DNA of 64,000 bases from Macrothele yani (GCA_039090855.1 CM077025.1:98250489-98314488); one strand, 5' to 3'; counted from the first letter of the stretch, positions 23,171-34,105 are shown. Program-made: numbers and translations. Notes: a model not told the origin generated them from the letters alone.

Positions 23171-23889
23171 CAATGCATCTTTCAGGACCTTTTAGCGAGG
23201 GGGCAAATGGAACCCTAGAGAGGGCAAGTTTTCCATTTGATATATCTATATAATTTTAACTACTATATTTATATATATAGAAGTAATTACTATATATCTA
23301 GCACAGGGACGCATTTAGATTTTATTTTTTGGTTAAAATGCGACTTACATTAGAAAAAAATGTCTTAATTTAATAAAAATGTTTCAACATTAACTTTGAT
23401 TTTGTTCCATATGGTGGATTTCAAAAACTTCCTATTTTTGCCCCCCACCCCCGGAAGAAAAATTCTATATTCATCTGTGATACAGTTATTACTTCTTCAG
23501 ACATTTCAGGAATAACAAACTTTTTTTCAGCTAAAGGAGCGGAAGGGGGTCCGCACTCTTGAAAGTTTCATCTATTAAAATGCATTCAACGCACTCTTGT
23601 TCCTGAATCACGATTCAAAGGCAATTAGGTATGATTAGTCTACTTATTATACTTTGAAGAATACCATGCGTCGTAATACACTTTTTAATAAAATACACTA
23701 TAACTAGTACCATTTGAACAAATATTTAAAAAAAGATAATTGGAGAAATATCTGTAGCGTAAAAAGAAACGAAACTTCCATTTTCATCATAACCTGATTT
23801 TATTAAAATTTGGCTCGGTAACCTAAAATGTCTCGGGGGGTCGTTTTCAGTAGGGCTTCGTTCCCCCTGGATGTATGCCTGCAAGAAAC
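23171..23889 (+). other. Sequence interrupting the minisatellite
   Basis: About 720 bp of unrelated AT-rich DNA separates the array from two leftover units (ACTCAGATGTCTTAG) at 23890-23940. It includes CAGGGACGCATTTAG at 23304 and the hAT-like inverted end CCTGGATGTATGCCTG at 23866-23881, but the flanks show no 8 bp duplication, so I do not define an element. Confidence 0.4.
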
Positions 23890-23940
23890 ACTACTCAGAT
23901 GTCTTAGTCCACTACCCACTTAGATGTCTTAGCCCACTAA

Positions 23941-25476
23941 GGCCTTAATCCTGCCCTGGTTTCGAGCTTCAGCGTTGTCTGTGACCATCGAGAAAAACTG
24001 AACCGGAAAGTAGAGCAAAGGTTTCAATTATCAGTTTGAAAGCAATTATTTCTGCACCCCTCTTGCACCTTCTTTTTCTTCGCTCACTGACTCAGAGGAA
24101 GAAACTAACACAGTACATTAAAAAAAAGTTATGAGGATTTCTTTAAACTTTGTCCTTTCATTCAAGAAATAAATGAAAAATAAAAATAAAACGCAGAAGT
24201 CATCTGTAAAACGAAGCTCTTTCTTAATTTGTTACACTTTGTACAATTTTTTTTATCTCATTATGTGGCTTCATAAGCCTGGGAAGGATTCTTTAAATAC
24301 CTAATCCTAATCATTGCACGCATATGTATAAAATCAGTTTCTAAGCTTTCCACATTGTTCCTCCGCTTTCCAGTCTAAGAACGTTTGCAATTTAATAACT
24401 TTCGGTTTCGAAATTTAATTTCCTTTTGTATGACAGTACCTGAAAACTCGAAAACTGATGGCGAAAATTCTTTATCATACGCTGCATTACGTTACCCATA
24501 TTCGAGCTGCCGATAAAAGAGGTGGCTTATTTAGACTTTGAATTTCTTAAAGTTATCCTTTGCATTAAGCTACACAGAAGAAAACAAAAATAAATAAATT
24601 TCTCAGTGCTAGTTATACGTAGAAACTGTTCAGAACGATACTGCCATCTATGATGATGATGCTTAGTTGCATTTATGTTACCAATTTGTGCTGCCATCTG
24701 TGGATCGATAGTAAAAACACCCTCAACTTTTTTCTTTTCTTGCGCATATCACAGCCTACGGTACATCTTCCTCCCCTACTCAAAGACGTAGCCAGGGGGA
24801 GGGTCCGGACCCCTCTTCCCTTTGAGAGTGGATAGAGCACGAATTGAAAGCGATATACTGTATATGTATATAGGAGACTCTCACCATTGAACCAAATACA
24901 TAGACCCCCTTAAGAAATTTATGGGTACGTCACTGCCCCACCCCCTACCCCCTTTTTTTCAGATAACAGTTTTTTGATTTCCAATTAAATGTATCAACGA
25001 TAAAATTATTTATATTTTCATGCCATGCAATAAAAGCCGCCTATTCAGAATTTCAGCTTTTAAATGGCCAAATTTATTGTTCATTTTCGAATACGTATTA
25101 CATGTCGAGTAGTTGTAATTAGGAATAACTAAAAGTCAATATTTTGTTAATTATTATTCAGTGCTACTAATAAGTCATAATTCAACACATGGGCCGAAGT
25201 TAAGCCAATCTATTTCAGGTGGGCAGAATTACGTACAAAACTTTCTTTTCTTTTTCTTTTTTTATTTTTAATGTGGGTGGGGGAAGTGGAGTAAACTCAG
25301 AAAAACCAATTGCAGGGCAAATGTCTAATCCAGGTAGATTTACATTTTATGACCAAACGAAGAAAATCCGGATCAAAACGGCAAGCTCATGAACCTCATT
25401 CAGTGAGCGGAATTTTTTCGTTTTTGTTCGATAAATAAAAACAAGTTAGTAAAATCATGCAATGCATCGATTATGA
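23941..25476. other. No gene recognised
   Basis: AT-rich non-coding DNA. A possible DNA-transposon end (GACGTAGCCAGGGGGAGGGT near 24786) and a related inverted sequence near 24925-24945 are the only structured signals. Confidence 0.5.
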
Positions 25477-26015
25477 TACGCTTTCCAACATACCAGAAAT
25501 CATTACTCAAGTTATAAGAATAATGGCTGTAGAAAAAATCTCGCTCCTATGACCTGACCTTTGACCCCATTTCGATGATATTCAACAGAACCGGTAAAGT
25601 ATACTTCCAGAACAACATGATAAAGTTTTGTCTCAATCGAAACATTTTTACGTAAGTTATGACGCATAAGGGCGATGGTATGGACCCAGCTCCTATGTCC
25701 TGACCTTTGATCCCATTTCGTCCATTTTCAATAGGGTTCGTCCCTAAGTGGTTCCCTACCACATACTAAAATTTCATTGAAATCGAACCATTTTTACGCA
25801 AGTTATGAAGCATAAGGACAATGGAATGGATCCAGCTCCGATGTCGTGACCTTTGACCGCATTGCGTCCATTTTCAATAGGGTTCGTCCCCAGGTGAGTC
25901 CCTACCACATACTAAAATTTCATCAAAATCGAACCTCTTTTACGCGAGTTATCGTGCGGACAGACGGACAAAGCTGGAGCATATACGCTTCTTCAACCTA
26001 CGGTTGGAAAGCGTA
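25477..26015 (-). mobile_element. HINE-like non-autonomous element with ~146 bp internal repeats, copy a
   Basis: Bounded by TACGCTTTCCAACATACC on one side and CCTACGGTTGGAAAGCGTA on the other. The interior is about three ~146 bp repeats containing GACCTTTGACC(C)CATTTCG, TACCACATACTAAAATTTCA and TTTTTACGCAAGTTATG. Near the GGTTGGAAAGCGTA end the sequence can fold into a hairpin (TACGCTTCTTCAACC paired with GGTTGGAAAGCGTA). Copies b and c at 53.8-55.5 kb share both ends in the opposite orientation. The layout resembles Helentron-derived HINE/DINE elements. Confidence 0.65.
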
Positions 26016-26021
26016 AAAATA

Positions 26022-26885
26022 AGGTGAATTTCCATAACAGTAAATGGTTGAATTCCGGTTTTATTAGCGTAGGGTACAAACTAATTATAATCGGGTAGAA
26101 TACGCCTAAATCAATAACAATAAATGGTTGAATTCCGTTTTTATTGGCGTAGGGTACGAACCAATTATAATCGGGTAGAATACGCCTAAATCAATAACAG
26201 TAAATGGTTAAATTCCGTTTTTAGTAGCGTAGGCTACAAACTAATTATAATCGGGTAGAATACGCCTAAATCAATAACAGTAAATGGTTGAATTCCGTTT
26301 TTATTGGTGTAGGGTACAAACCAATTATAATCGGGTAGAATACGCCTAAATCAATAAGAGTAAATGGTTGAATTCCGTTTTTATTGGCGTAGGGTACAAA
26401 CTAATTATAATCGGGTAGAATACGCCTAAATCAATAACAGTAAATGGTTGAATTCCATTTTTATTGGTGTAGGGTACAAACCAATTACAATCGGGTAGAA
26501 TACGCCTAAATCAATAAAAGTAAATGGTTGAATTCCGTTTTTATTGGCGTAGGGTACCAACGAATTATAATCGGGTAGAATACGTCTAAATCAATAACAG
26601 TAAATGGTTGAATTCCGTTTTTATTGGTGTAGGGTACAAAACAATTATAATCGGGTAGAATACGCCTAAATCAATAACAGTAAATGGTTGAATTCCGTTT
26701 TTATTGGCGTAGGGTACAAACTAATTATAATCGGGTAGAATGCGCCTAAATCAATAACAGTAAATGGTTGAATTCCGTTTTTATTGGCGTAGGGTACAAA
26801 CTAATTATAATCGGGTAGAATACGCCTAAATCAATAACAGTAAATGGTTGGATTCCGATTTATTTGTGTAGGGTACAGACTACAT
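26022..26885 (+). repeat. 80 bp satellite, ~10.5 highly regular copies
   Basis: TAAATGGTTGAATTCCGTTT recurs at 26041, 26121, 26201 and so on every 80 bp to 26841 with almost no indels. Units alternate between a GGCG...ACTAATT form and a GGTG...ACCAATT form over much of the array, pointing to a 160 bp dimer. It abuts the end of the HINE-like copy a. Confidence 0.95.
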
Positions 26886-27349
26886 TGTAAAAGCAAGCTT
26901 TCGCCACTCACGAATGGCTTCTTCAGACAAGGCTAAATACGTATAATTCACGTCAGATGCCGTGAATTTCCATGTTTTACTGATGAAACACTCATTTTTT
27001 GCAGCAATTTTCACTTGAAGTTGAAACCCGAGTTACTAAAAGAGAAATGTAGCAGCAGTCATGCTTGTCACGCTGAGATGGTGTCTGTGGTGACTGCGTG
27101 CGTCGCGTGTGTATCACTTTTACCACTTTTCAAGTTAAATTATTGCGTGCCAGTTAGTATTTTAATGACGGTATTTATTGTTCAAAGAGTGTTCACTACT
27201 AGAGGGAAGTGTTTCACTAAATTGCAGTGCTGAGCAAACGAAATCACCGGAAAATTCAAGCTACAATAAACGCTCGATGTACTGACACATTTACATAACG
27301 CCGCCCCTTGGATCTGAACAGCGTGCTTTACATAAAACATCCCTTAAAC
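26886..27349. other. No gene recognised
   Basis: Short frames only; a 72-codon frame at 27015-27233 has no recognisable domain. Confidence 0.45.
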
Positions 27350-28350
27350 CTGGATTGGATTTTTTTTTTTTGCGTTGTGCAGAGTTTCTGATGGGAAATG
27401 TTCTGCATCATTTCTAATTTTGGGTAAAGAACTTGTTTTTACCTTTTTTACCACGTTTATTTTTCTGTTACTAATGTATTTGCAGAAAATACTGAGCTTC
27501 TGAAAAGTCGATTGAAAGAATTTCTCTGAAGTCACATAACACTCACTATGAAATTTTTTTCCGATGTTTTATACTTAACGCAGAATTTTCCCGACAGATG
27601 CCGTCGATATGTAAATTACTTTCTTTTTTTTTCTTTTTCGATATCTGTTCTTTTATCAGTGTGATTTGAAAAATTATTTCTTTGTCGAACAGCGTTTCTA
27701 GTTGCAAAATGTTTTTCATATAGTCTAAAATTTTTCTTACGGCATAAGTTTGTCGCTAGAGGGCATAAGCTTACGCTTCCGCTTACTATACATATTTGCA
27801 TCAAAATCTGTGCGTCTGTAAAACTCCTTTTTAGGTAAAATATTATTAACTATGAAAACATTTTATGCGTATTTCCTGCCCAAAATAATATACTCTTTCC
27901 CCTGTAGGGGGTGCAAATTTTTAACCCGTTTTTCTCAATAACCTTGCTTCGAAAGTCCGATTTAAAAAACTGTTTTAACGCCAGACACCATTCACCTTGG
28001 TGAATATTCTGCATGCACTACTTAGTTTTCGTAGTTCACATTTCTGGCGCAAGGTGATGTTAGAGTGTATTTCTATTTGCAACTGTATCTCCGCTTCTAA
28101 ACCCGATTAAAAAAATGCCTTTTTTTTTCTTTTCTGTACGTCACATGTTACGATAAAGGCTGGAAACATTATCCTTTTTTAAATAAGACAGTTTTTCCGC
28201 TAGGACCCGTAAATTTCAAAATATTTTTCCGCTATCTCTACTTTCAGAAGACGTATTCGGAAAATTTCTTTTCAGTAGCATAGCTCCTGCTACGAAGAAT
28301 ACTTATCCATATTTTTTATTCATCTGTTACACAATATTCTACCACCAGAT
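27350..28350 (+). repeat. Second locus of the CCAGGGGGCG satellite, more diverged
   Basis: Monomers resemble those at 2.9-4.3 kb: GTGATTTGAAAAATTATTTC, GTTTCTAGTTGCAAAATGTT, CGCTAGAGGGCATAAGCTTA, TCGATTGAAAGAATTTC and CCCGATTAAAAAAATGCC appear in the same order. The boxes are more degraded than in the first array. Confidence 0.7.
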
Positions 28351-28668
28351 AGCGTCATGATATATATACACTATATTGACAAAGGTCACCGGACAACTAG
28401 AAGAGAAACACAACACAGCATTTATTTACATATGTTAGTACGGTGTCGGTCCACCTTTGGCCTACGCGTGTCGGCACGAGCTCCGTGTTTGAGTGCTTCA
28501 CGTACGTGTTTTGTGTGTCCCATTCTTCTGTGTGTAAGCCGAAGTTAAAGGTCTGTGCTTTCGTTTAAGATCCCTCACGAGTTGGTGAGTGCTCTTTTTG
28601 TTTCATTATCACTGCTTTAATTTCCACACCGAGCTGGGCCTTTTCTTCGTTAACCCTTGCCATTGATT

Positions 28669-30440
28669 ATGGCATCTGCCGATGAAGGCGCTGTTCCCGC
28701 CCGCAGCGCTGCAGCTCCTCCCGTCGCTTCTTCAACGACAGACGCAGCCGATCAATCATCTTCGCTTGCTAGCGGAGAGCCTCTTCATTTTCCTCCTGTC
28801 ATTTGCACGTCTTCTCCTGCTCAGGTCTCCGACTCTGCCATTGAGAACGTGGATGTGACGTCCCTGGCCTCCGCTGACGATGATGAATTCATGAGCGTCT
28901 CTGTTGGAGTCGCTAATCTGCCATTTACAGTTTCTACTGCCTCTGCTTCCAGTACATTGTCTGATGCTGCGTCAATGCCTTCCAGAGGAGGCGCTTCTGC
29001 ACGTACGTATTCTGCGGCTGCATCTGGTATTCCACCGGCTTTCTCCTCGTCTCGTCTGCCCCCTATGGATTCTTACGTTACTCTCAACGGTGATACCATC
29101 TTGTTAGACATTCCCGAGAACTCTCCTGTTGGTCAACGTCTTCATTCGACCCTCGAGTTGGGAATTTGTTTTGATGCGCTGCCCAACACTCCGTTGAAAC
29201 AGTACAGCTCCGCTCTCAAGAAGATGCTTCCTTCTGGGGCCGTCACTCAGCTCACCCGAAAGCCACGAACTGTGATTGTTTATTTTTCGAAGAAAGAAGA
29301 TGCAGAGCTTGTCTTGTCTCGGGGCCTATCAATTGGCGATCGTCACCTCTTAGCCGAATCCATCGCCAAGCGTCCTGTTCTGATCTCTCTACATCCGGTC
29401 CCCCGGAAATCTCTGATGATCTGCTGTGTGCTGCACTTAGTCTATGCGGCAGCGTTGTTGGCCCAGTGAAGACTCTCTCCTCTTACCCCTTTGACCCCTA
29501 TGATAAACATATCTGTGGCTTTCGTAGAACTGCTCGCATCATCTTCCCGTCGGAAGAGCATCTCATAAAGTTTCCACGGTTCCTCGATGTTCGTTACGGT
29601 AACGAGCACCGCCGGACTGAGCTCCTCACCTTTGCTCAATGTTCACGCTGCAAGGCGTACGGCCATCAGCAGGCTCAATGCCCCCATGAAGAGCCACTGA
29701 CTCCTGCAGCTCCAAGACATCATTCTACCTCTTCCTCCGTTTCTGCTGCCATGCCTCCTCCTGCGTCTGCACCTCCTGTACCCAGTTCTGCCGAAAATCT
29801 GATTAAAGCTGTCGATCAACACGCGTCTTCCGATGTTGCTTTCTCTACTCTGTCGGATTTTCCTCCACTTGACTCCTCCTTGCCTTTTCGTGTTCTCTCT
29901 TCATCAGAGGACATCACAGCTGATCCTCAAGCTTCATTCACCGTCGGCACTTTTGCTCCCGGCGATGAGGTGGACCTTTCTTCTGATTCCACATCTCGTG
30001 TGTCATCGATCCACCGCAAACGTCGCTCTACTACCAGTACCGAGGCCTAGAGGGAAAAGAAGTCACCTTCTCCGACTGGTCGCCCACATCGTTCCACCCG
30101 TCTAGTAGGCTCCAAGTCTCCGCTGTCACGTTCTAGCTCTTCCTCTTCAAAGTCCAAGGGTCCTTTGCTGACGATTGAAGATTTCTCGACCCTGCTTACC
30201 AATGCCTCTCTTCCTTCAGAACCCGTCTCCTTTGAAGATCTTTACGAGTTTCTCACTCATAAAACAAATCGGAGGCTTCTCGCACCTTTTTACAGCAGTT
30301 TGAAGCAGTTCTTCCCGAGGTCTTCAACTAAACAATCTCCATCCTCAAATTCCTCCATCATAATGCCAAGCAACCCGACTACGTCTTGTGGTGTCGTGGT
30401 ATCATTAATCGCCTCGACACATTCCAAAAAGCCTCCATAG
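28669..30440 (+). pseudogene. Non-LTR ORF1 (gag-like, one CCHC zinc knuckle), frameshifted
   Basis: The ATG at 28669 opens a Ser/Ala/Pro-rich N-terminal region, followed by a compact segment ending in the basic stretch near 29300. One C appears lost from the CCCCC run near 29400; the protein continues in another frame with FDPYDKHICGFRRTARIIFP and one CX2CX4HX4C knuckle (CSRCKAYGHQQAQC, about 29639-29680). The frame passes through a TAG at 30048 and stays coding-like (LLTIEDFSTLL, SFEDLYEFLTHKTNRR) to about 30290, where a second shift leads to a YVLWCRGIINRLDTFQKAS stretch. ORF1 proteins bind the element RNA. Confidence 0.8.
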
Positions 30441-30459
30441 CTGCCCTTCATCCGACGTC

Positions 30460-30790
30460 GGGCTTACCCATTCAAGGTCGCCACTCTGAATTGTAGAGGG
30501 TGTGCTAACCCCCTTTCTAACGCTTTTGTTCTGTATGATCTATCGCCCCTTGGGGCCGACTTACTCCTTCTGCAAGAGACGAACTGCCACTCCTCGACAC
30601 TTTTTCATAGATGGCGTACTTGGGACTTCACCTTTCACCATGCTTTCCGTTACTCTGCGCACGGTGGTACAGCAGGAGTATCAGTCTGCCATTTCTGCAT
30701 GCCATGATAGCTCCTTCCATGCTACGTGGTCGCCAGTGACCCTGAGGTACGCTGTTACATCAAGTCCGTTACATCTCACGGTAAGTTAAG
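30460..30790 (+). pseudogene. Non-LTR ORF2 remnant: start of APE endonuclease
   Basis: Reads PFKVATLNCRGCANPLSN, then GADLLLLQETNCH, the first two conserved strands of an APE-type endonuclease with the catalytic Glu in LQET. Stops appear after about 70 codons and the sequence joins the 3' UTR-like tail near 30790, so RT is deleted. Confidence 0.8.
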
Positions 30791-32189
30791 ACTCTGCATT
30801 AACTTTTTGGTGTTCTTTCGCACTGCGGTACCCCGCCTATGATCATTTTGTTCTTCCTCAAGCATAGCTCTGTTAGCATCACGTTGTAAATTTGTCATTA
30901 CTCATTCAATGTACATAGTTTGTATCATTCCTGTTCTATTTTTTCTTTGAGACGATTCCATGTTGCTCGTCTACTCTGTTTTGATACATTAAAGCGATTC
31001 TGAAACCACTTTTGGCCTTAATGCATGCACTGACCCTTCGAGATATGCTTTCGACAAAGTTTTGGAACACAGCGATAGGTATGCGCTTCCATTCAGCACA
31101 TAATGCTGCCGCTAACTGTAGCTTAGCATAATAGTCCTTGGTTGCAAACTTCTTATGCGGCGTTCTAATTCGTCTCATAGATGCTCTATGGGATTAAGAT
31201 CAGAGCTCTCTTCTGGAAAGTCCACACACGATACGGCATTATCGTTAAACCACGACGTAACAGTCCTTGCTTTATGGCTCGGTGCATTATCCTGCTAGTA
31301 CCAGCAAGGCTCGGTTCCATAGTATTGCCACAGAATTGGTAGGGCATAATTGTCCAGAATATCGAGGTAGACGTGCTGGTTAACAGGTTTGTCCAATATA
31401 ACCAATGGGCCGGGACCATACCACGAAAAACAACCCCACACGAGTACACTGTCAGCTCCAAACTTGAGCGTAGTAACAGTACACTCTGGTAAATAGTGTT
31501 CCCCCGGCTGCCTCCAAACCCGCACACTGCCAGAAGACTGATGAATCGTGTATCTGGATTCATCAGTCCATAGGACCCGTTTTCAATGAACTACGGTCCA
31601 CAATAAACATTCTTTACACCATGCTAAACGACGAGTAGCATTCCGAGTGGAGATGAAAGGCTTATGAGCAGCTGCACAACCACGGTAAGCCATGGAATGA
31701 AGTTCTCTGCGAATGGTACGTGTACATACCGATATCTCGGCATTTTTACTCACCTGTGTGCTGAGGTCTCGTGCAGTACTCCACCGATTAGCTGTAAAAA
31801 TTCTCCTGAGGCTTCGACGTCCTCTATCACTGATTTTCTGTGGTCTGCTTCAGGCACGCCATGTGTCTTTCACTTATTCAGTACATCCAGAACAGTTGAC
31901 TTGGGTATGTTTAAACACCTCTCGGTTTCTTTTATGGACAACCCACCAATATAACAACCAACAATCTTTCCTTCCTCAAAGTCAGTTCTCTCCCGCAGAG
32001 ACATTTTCACTCAACCTCACAGTGCGATATGATGGCGGTAAGCTGCAGGCTTGTTTTTATACCGTTTGCAAATGTGCCTCGCATCTTAACAACGCAGCGG
32101 AAAAGAAACCTAATCATCTTAGATTCAACACAGACATCCCAGTTGTATTCATGATATTTGATTTTTCTAGAAAACGCTTGACATTGGTG

Positions 32190-32548
32190 TAGTCTTCTTT
32201 CATCTGCATGGAGTGTACATGGAGTCTACTGAAATTGAAGGTTATATATTTCCATTGTGCAATCGCATTGCATTCAGACTTCTAAACGAACTCAGTATAA
32301 AAGTCACCATTCCTTAGGTATGTGAGGAATGCCAATGTTCTGAAAGAGCCCATTTATATCGAGGCAATGACAAAAAACATCACTCACGACATAATACTGT
32401 GCATATATCGATTTGCAATTGGGATTCAATAAATCCCACTGTTTCAAACAAGAAGTCAAAAGTTATGCATTTTATTTTGTTAGCCCCAATCACTTATTAA
32501 ATCATCTAGTACTTCATGAAAGAAATACGGGATTACGCCATATAATAC
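32190..32548. other. No gene recognised
   Basis: Non-coding spacer between the split Tc1 and the palindrome. Confidence 0.45.
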
Positions 32549-32636
32549 AAATTTTGAAGATGACAATCCGATTTTTGGCGAAAATGTGACAAGGATGGTA
32601 AGTCAGATAATATCCGAAAACTTGAAAATTTTCATC

Positions 32637-32698
32637 GTCCTGGAACCCGCGTCTCCCAGAAAACGCCCGGGTATGCTAACCACTACACCACCCAGAAC
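32637..32698 (-). tRNA. tRNA-like sequence in left palindrome arm (degenerate)
   Basis: On the minus strand it carries GGTGGTGTAGTGGTTAGCAT (A-box-like) but its B-box end is damaged. Mirror copy of 32944-33013. Probably tRNA-derived repeat rather than a functional gene. Confidence 0.5.
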
Positions 32699-32943
32699 GA
32701 CCAAGTTACAAGTTTCCGATCGATTTGAATATAACCATCACGGGATTCGCTAGTCGAAGCAACCGGCATTCATGTTTAGCGAATCTGGAGGTTAAGAATC
32801 TGAGATTCTTAACCTCCAGATTCGTTAAGAATCTGAGATTCTTAACCTCCAGATTCACTAAACATGAATGTCGGTTGTTTCGACTAGCGAATCCTGTGAT
32901 GGTTATATTCAAATATAACCATCGGAAACTTGTAACTTGGTCG

Positions 32944-33013
32944 TTCTGGGTGGTGTAGTGGTTAGCATACCCGGGCGTTTTCTGGGAGACGCGGATTCGA
33001 GTCCCGCTCCAGG
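32944..33013 (+). tRNA. tRNA-like sequence in right palindrome arm
   Basis: The A box GGTGGTGTAGTGGTTAGCAT and B box GGATTCGAGTCCC lie within a ~70 bp sequence whose ends (TCTGGG and TCCAGGA) can pair as an acceptor stem, similar to tRNA-Asp/Glu/Gly types. The anticodon arm is not convincing, so it is called tRNA-derived. Related to the cores at 50.4-51.6 kb. Confidence 0.5.
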
Positions 33014-33054
33014 ACGATGAAAATTTTCAAGTTTTCGGATATTATCCCACTTAC

Positions 33055-33645
33055 CATCCTTATCACATTTACGCCAAAAATCAGATTGTCATCTTCAAAA
33101 TTTGCATCTAGTACTTGTTGATTTGGAAAATGTATCTGAGCACAGCAAGATGCTCCTTGGAAGTCCATGTCTTTGTCGTGCTCACAATCGCCACCAGACT
33201 GAACATCTTTCACTACTGTCTCCACACTTTTTGGTGGTTGTGGAATGGGAAGCTCATCGCAATGCGGAACTGGTGCAGTAGATGATGGTATGTTCGGATA
33301 TGTAATGGCATTCCCGTCTCTAGACTTCTTTTACTTGGAAATATCCATCATACAAAAAAAATGGTCTTCAAATGACTCTTTGGTATCTTCCAAATTCGAG
33401 GAATGACAAATGGCATTGCTTTCCTTGCACCGCGAAGCCAACCTTCCAAATCTGACCTGCAACGGCCACAGCAAAAATGCGGTGCCCAAACTTTGTCTTG
33501 GTCTCCCATTTGCTTTCCGAAGTAAGCTTAATGTGCAATGTAAAACTTAGTTCCTGTGATAATTTTGGGCTTGACTTGCTTAGGACCAATATAGTACCCA
33601 CAAACATAGTAGAAAGAATCCGGGGAGTGCTTACAACCAATTTTC
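33055..33645 (-). pseudogene. Fragment of a conserved repetitive gene family (Cys/His-rich protein), function unknown
   Basis: Minus-strand translation across frames gives MKIGCKHSPDSFYYVCGYY, then YFGKQMGDQDKVWAPHFCC, GRCRSDLEGWLRG and AMPFVIPRIW, then a DISK and YPNIPSSTAPVPHCDELPIP segment. I recognise this order (Cys pairs, GDQDKxWAPH, MPFxIPRIWREP, YPxIPSS) as a family of uncharacterised, often multi-copy proteins in arthropods and cnidarians, possibly transposon-associated. One in-frame stop near the middle and a frameshift around 33320 break it. It ends at ATG|GTAAGT, a good splice donor, at 33054/33055. The same exon edge appears inverted in the palindrome next door. Confidence 0.6.
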
Positions 33646-33887
33646 ATCGCCAGGTTTATCTTGTAATAAGTGCGAATGACAGTGTATTAATAAAAATACA
33701 AAATTTAGGATACCTAAATAAGTTCTGATGATACAAAAAAAAACTAAGACCACCGTTCTAATCTGTGCCTCTGAATTGTATAAGAAACATAAAAAAAATC
33801 AACATAAACAATTTTTGTGTTACGCAGTGTTTTCGCGGTACACCAAATCAAATTTTTCAGTGTTAAAGCTCGTATGAATTTTTTTCC

Positions 33888-34105
33888 CTCGCGCTGGCCT
33901 AGTGGTTTAAGCTTGTCTTCTGTTTGTAGAACCGGGTTCAAACACCTGGTGAGGCACGAACGATGTGAGTGTCGTGGCATTGGCTCTCGCCCTTCCATGG
34001 AACCAATGGACCCAAATTATGAACAGGCGGCTGCTAGTGGCCAATCGAGTTACTCGCGGTGGCCATTACCCCCACCCCCCCCACCCCAAAAAATAAAAAA
34101 AAATT
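33888..34105 (+). mobile_element. tRNA-derived SINE (family S1), diverged copy
   Basis: The A box TGGCCTAGTGGTTTAAGC and B box GGGTTCAAACACC are followed by the same body order as family S1 (CCATGGAACCAATGGACCC, GAGTTACTCGCGGTGG) and a C/A-rich tail. Confidence 0.75.

Larger units (their letters stand above)
28464..31005 (+). mobile_element. Non-LTR retrotransposon, internally deleted, 13 bp target duplication
   Basis: The flanks CCACCTTTGGCCT (28451-28463) and CCACTTTTGGCCT (31006-31018) form a 13 bp target duplication with one mismatch. The insert has a 5' UTR, a gag-like ORF1, the first ~100 codons of an APE endonuclease, then a short 3' UTR ending TACATTAAAGCGATTCTGAAA. Most of ORF2 including RT is missing. 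Clade is uncertain (I-like or Jockey-like possible). Confidence 0.85.
28435..32004 (-). pseudogene. Tc1-type transposase pseudogene, C-terminus separated by an insertion
   Basis: Begins at 32004 with MSLRERTDFEEGKIVG and IGGLSIKETERCLNIPKST (helix-turn-helix), has internal stops, then a DSVLVWGCFSWYGPGP core, an NAPSH-type second-aspartate block and a DLNPIEHLWDELE third-residue block. The last codons (KAKGGPTPY-stop) lie at 28435-28463, beyond the non-LTR insert, so the insertion hit six codons before the stop. Stop codons before and after the core show it was probably already decaying. Confidence 0.85.
28369..32189 (-). mobile_element. Tc1-family transposon split by a non-LTR retrotransposon
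   Basis: The left end CACTATATTGACAAAGG and the right end (reverse complement CACCAATGTCAAGCG) are weak inverted repeats flanked by TA (28367-28368 and 32190-32191). Without the 2.54 kb insert at 28464-31005 the element is about 1.27 kb. The left 95 bp hold the last transposase codons and 3' terminus. Confidence 0.8.
32549..33104. repeat. ~556 bp palindrome with inverted tRNA-like cores and a duplicated exon edge
   Basis: The left half is the inverted copy of the right half, centred near 32826. From the outside in, each arm holds an exon end and splice donor of the gene fragment at 33055-33645, then ACTTGAAAATTTTCATCGTC, a tRNA-like sequence, an AACTTGTAACTTGGTCGTTC-type stretch, and a centre made of TTAAGAATCTGAGATTCTTAA repeats. 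Arm identity is high with scattered substitutions. Confidence 0.88.

Noticed and set aside
23304..23881. hAT-like element inside the minisatellite gap
   Set aside because: Ends CAGGGACGC.../...ATGCCTG are only loosely inverted and the flanking octamers differ.
26022..26885. Regular 80 bp repeats considered as a CRISPR-like array
   Set aside because: The whole 80 bp is repeated with no unique spacers, and the genome is eukaryotic.
32725..32958. Plus and minus ORFs across 32.7-33.0 kb with repeated peptide NLEVKNLRFLTS
   Set aside because: They read through the centre of a palindrome; the repeat peptide is a by-product of the inverted repeat.
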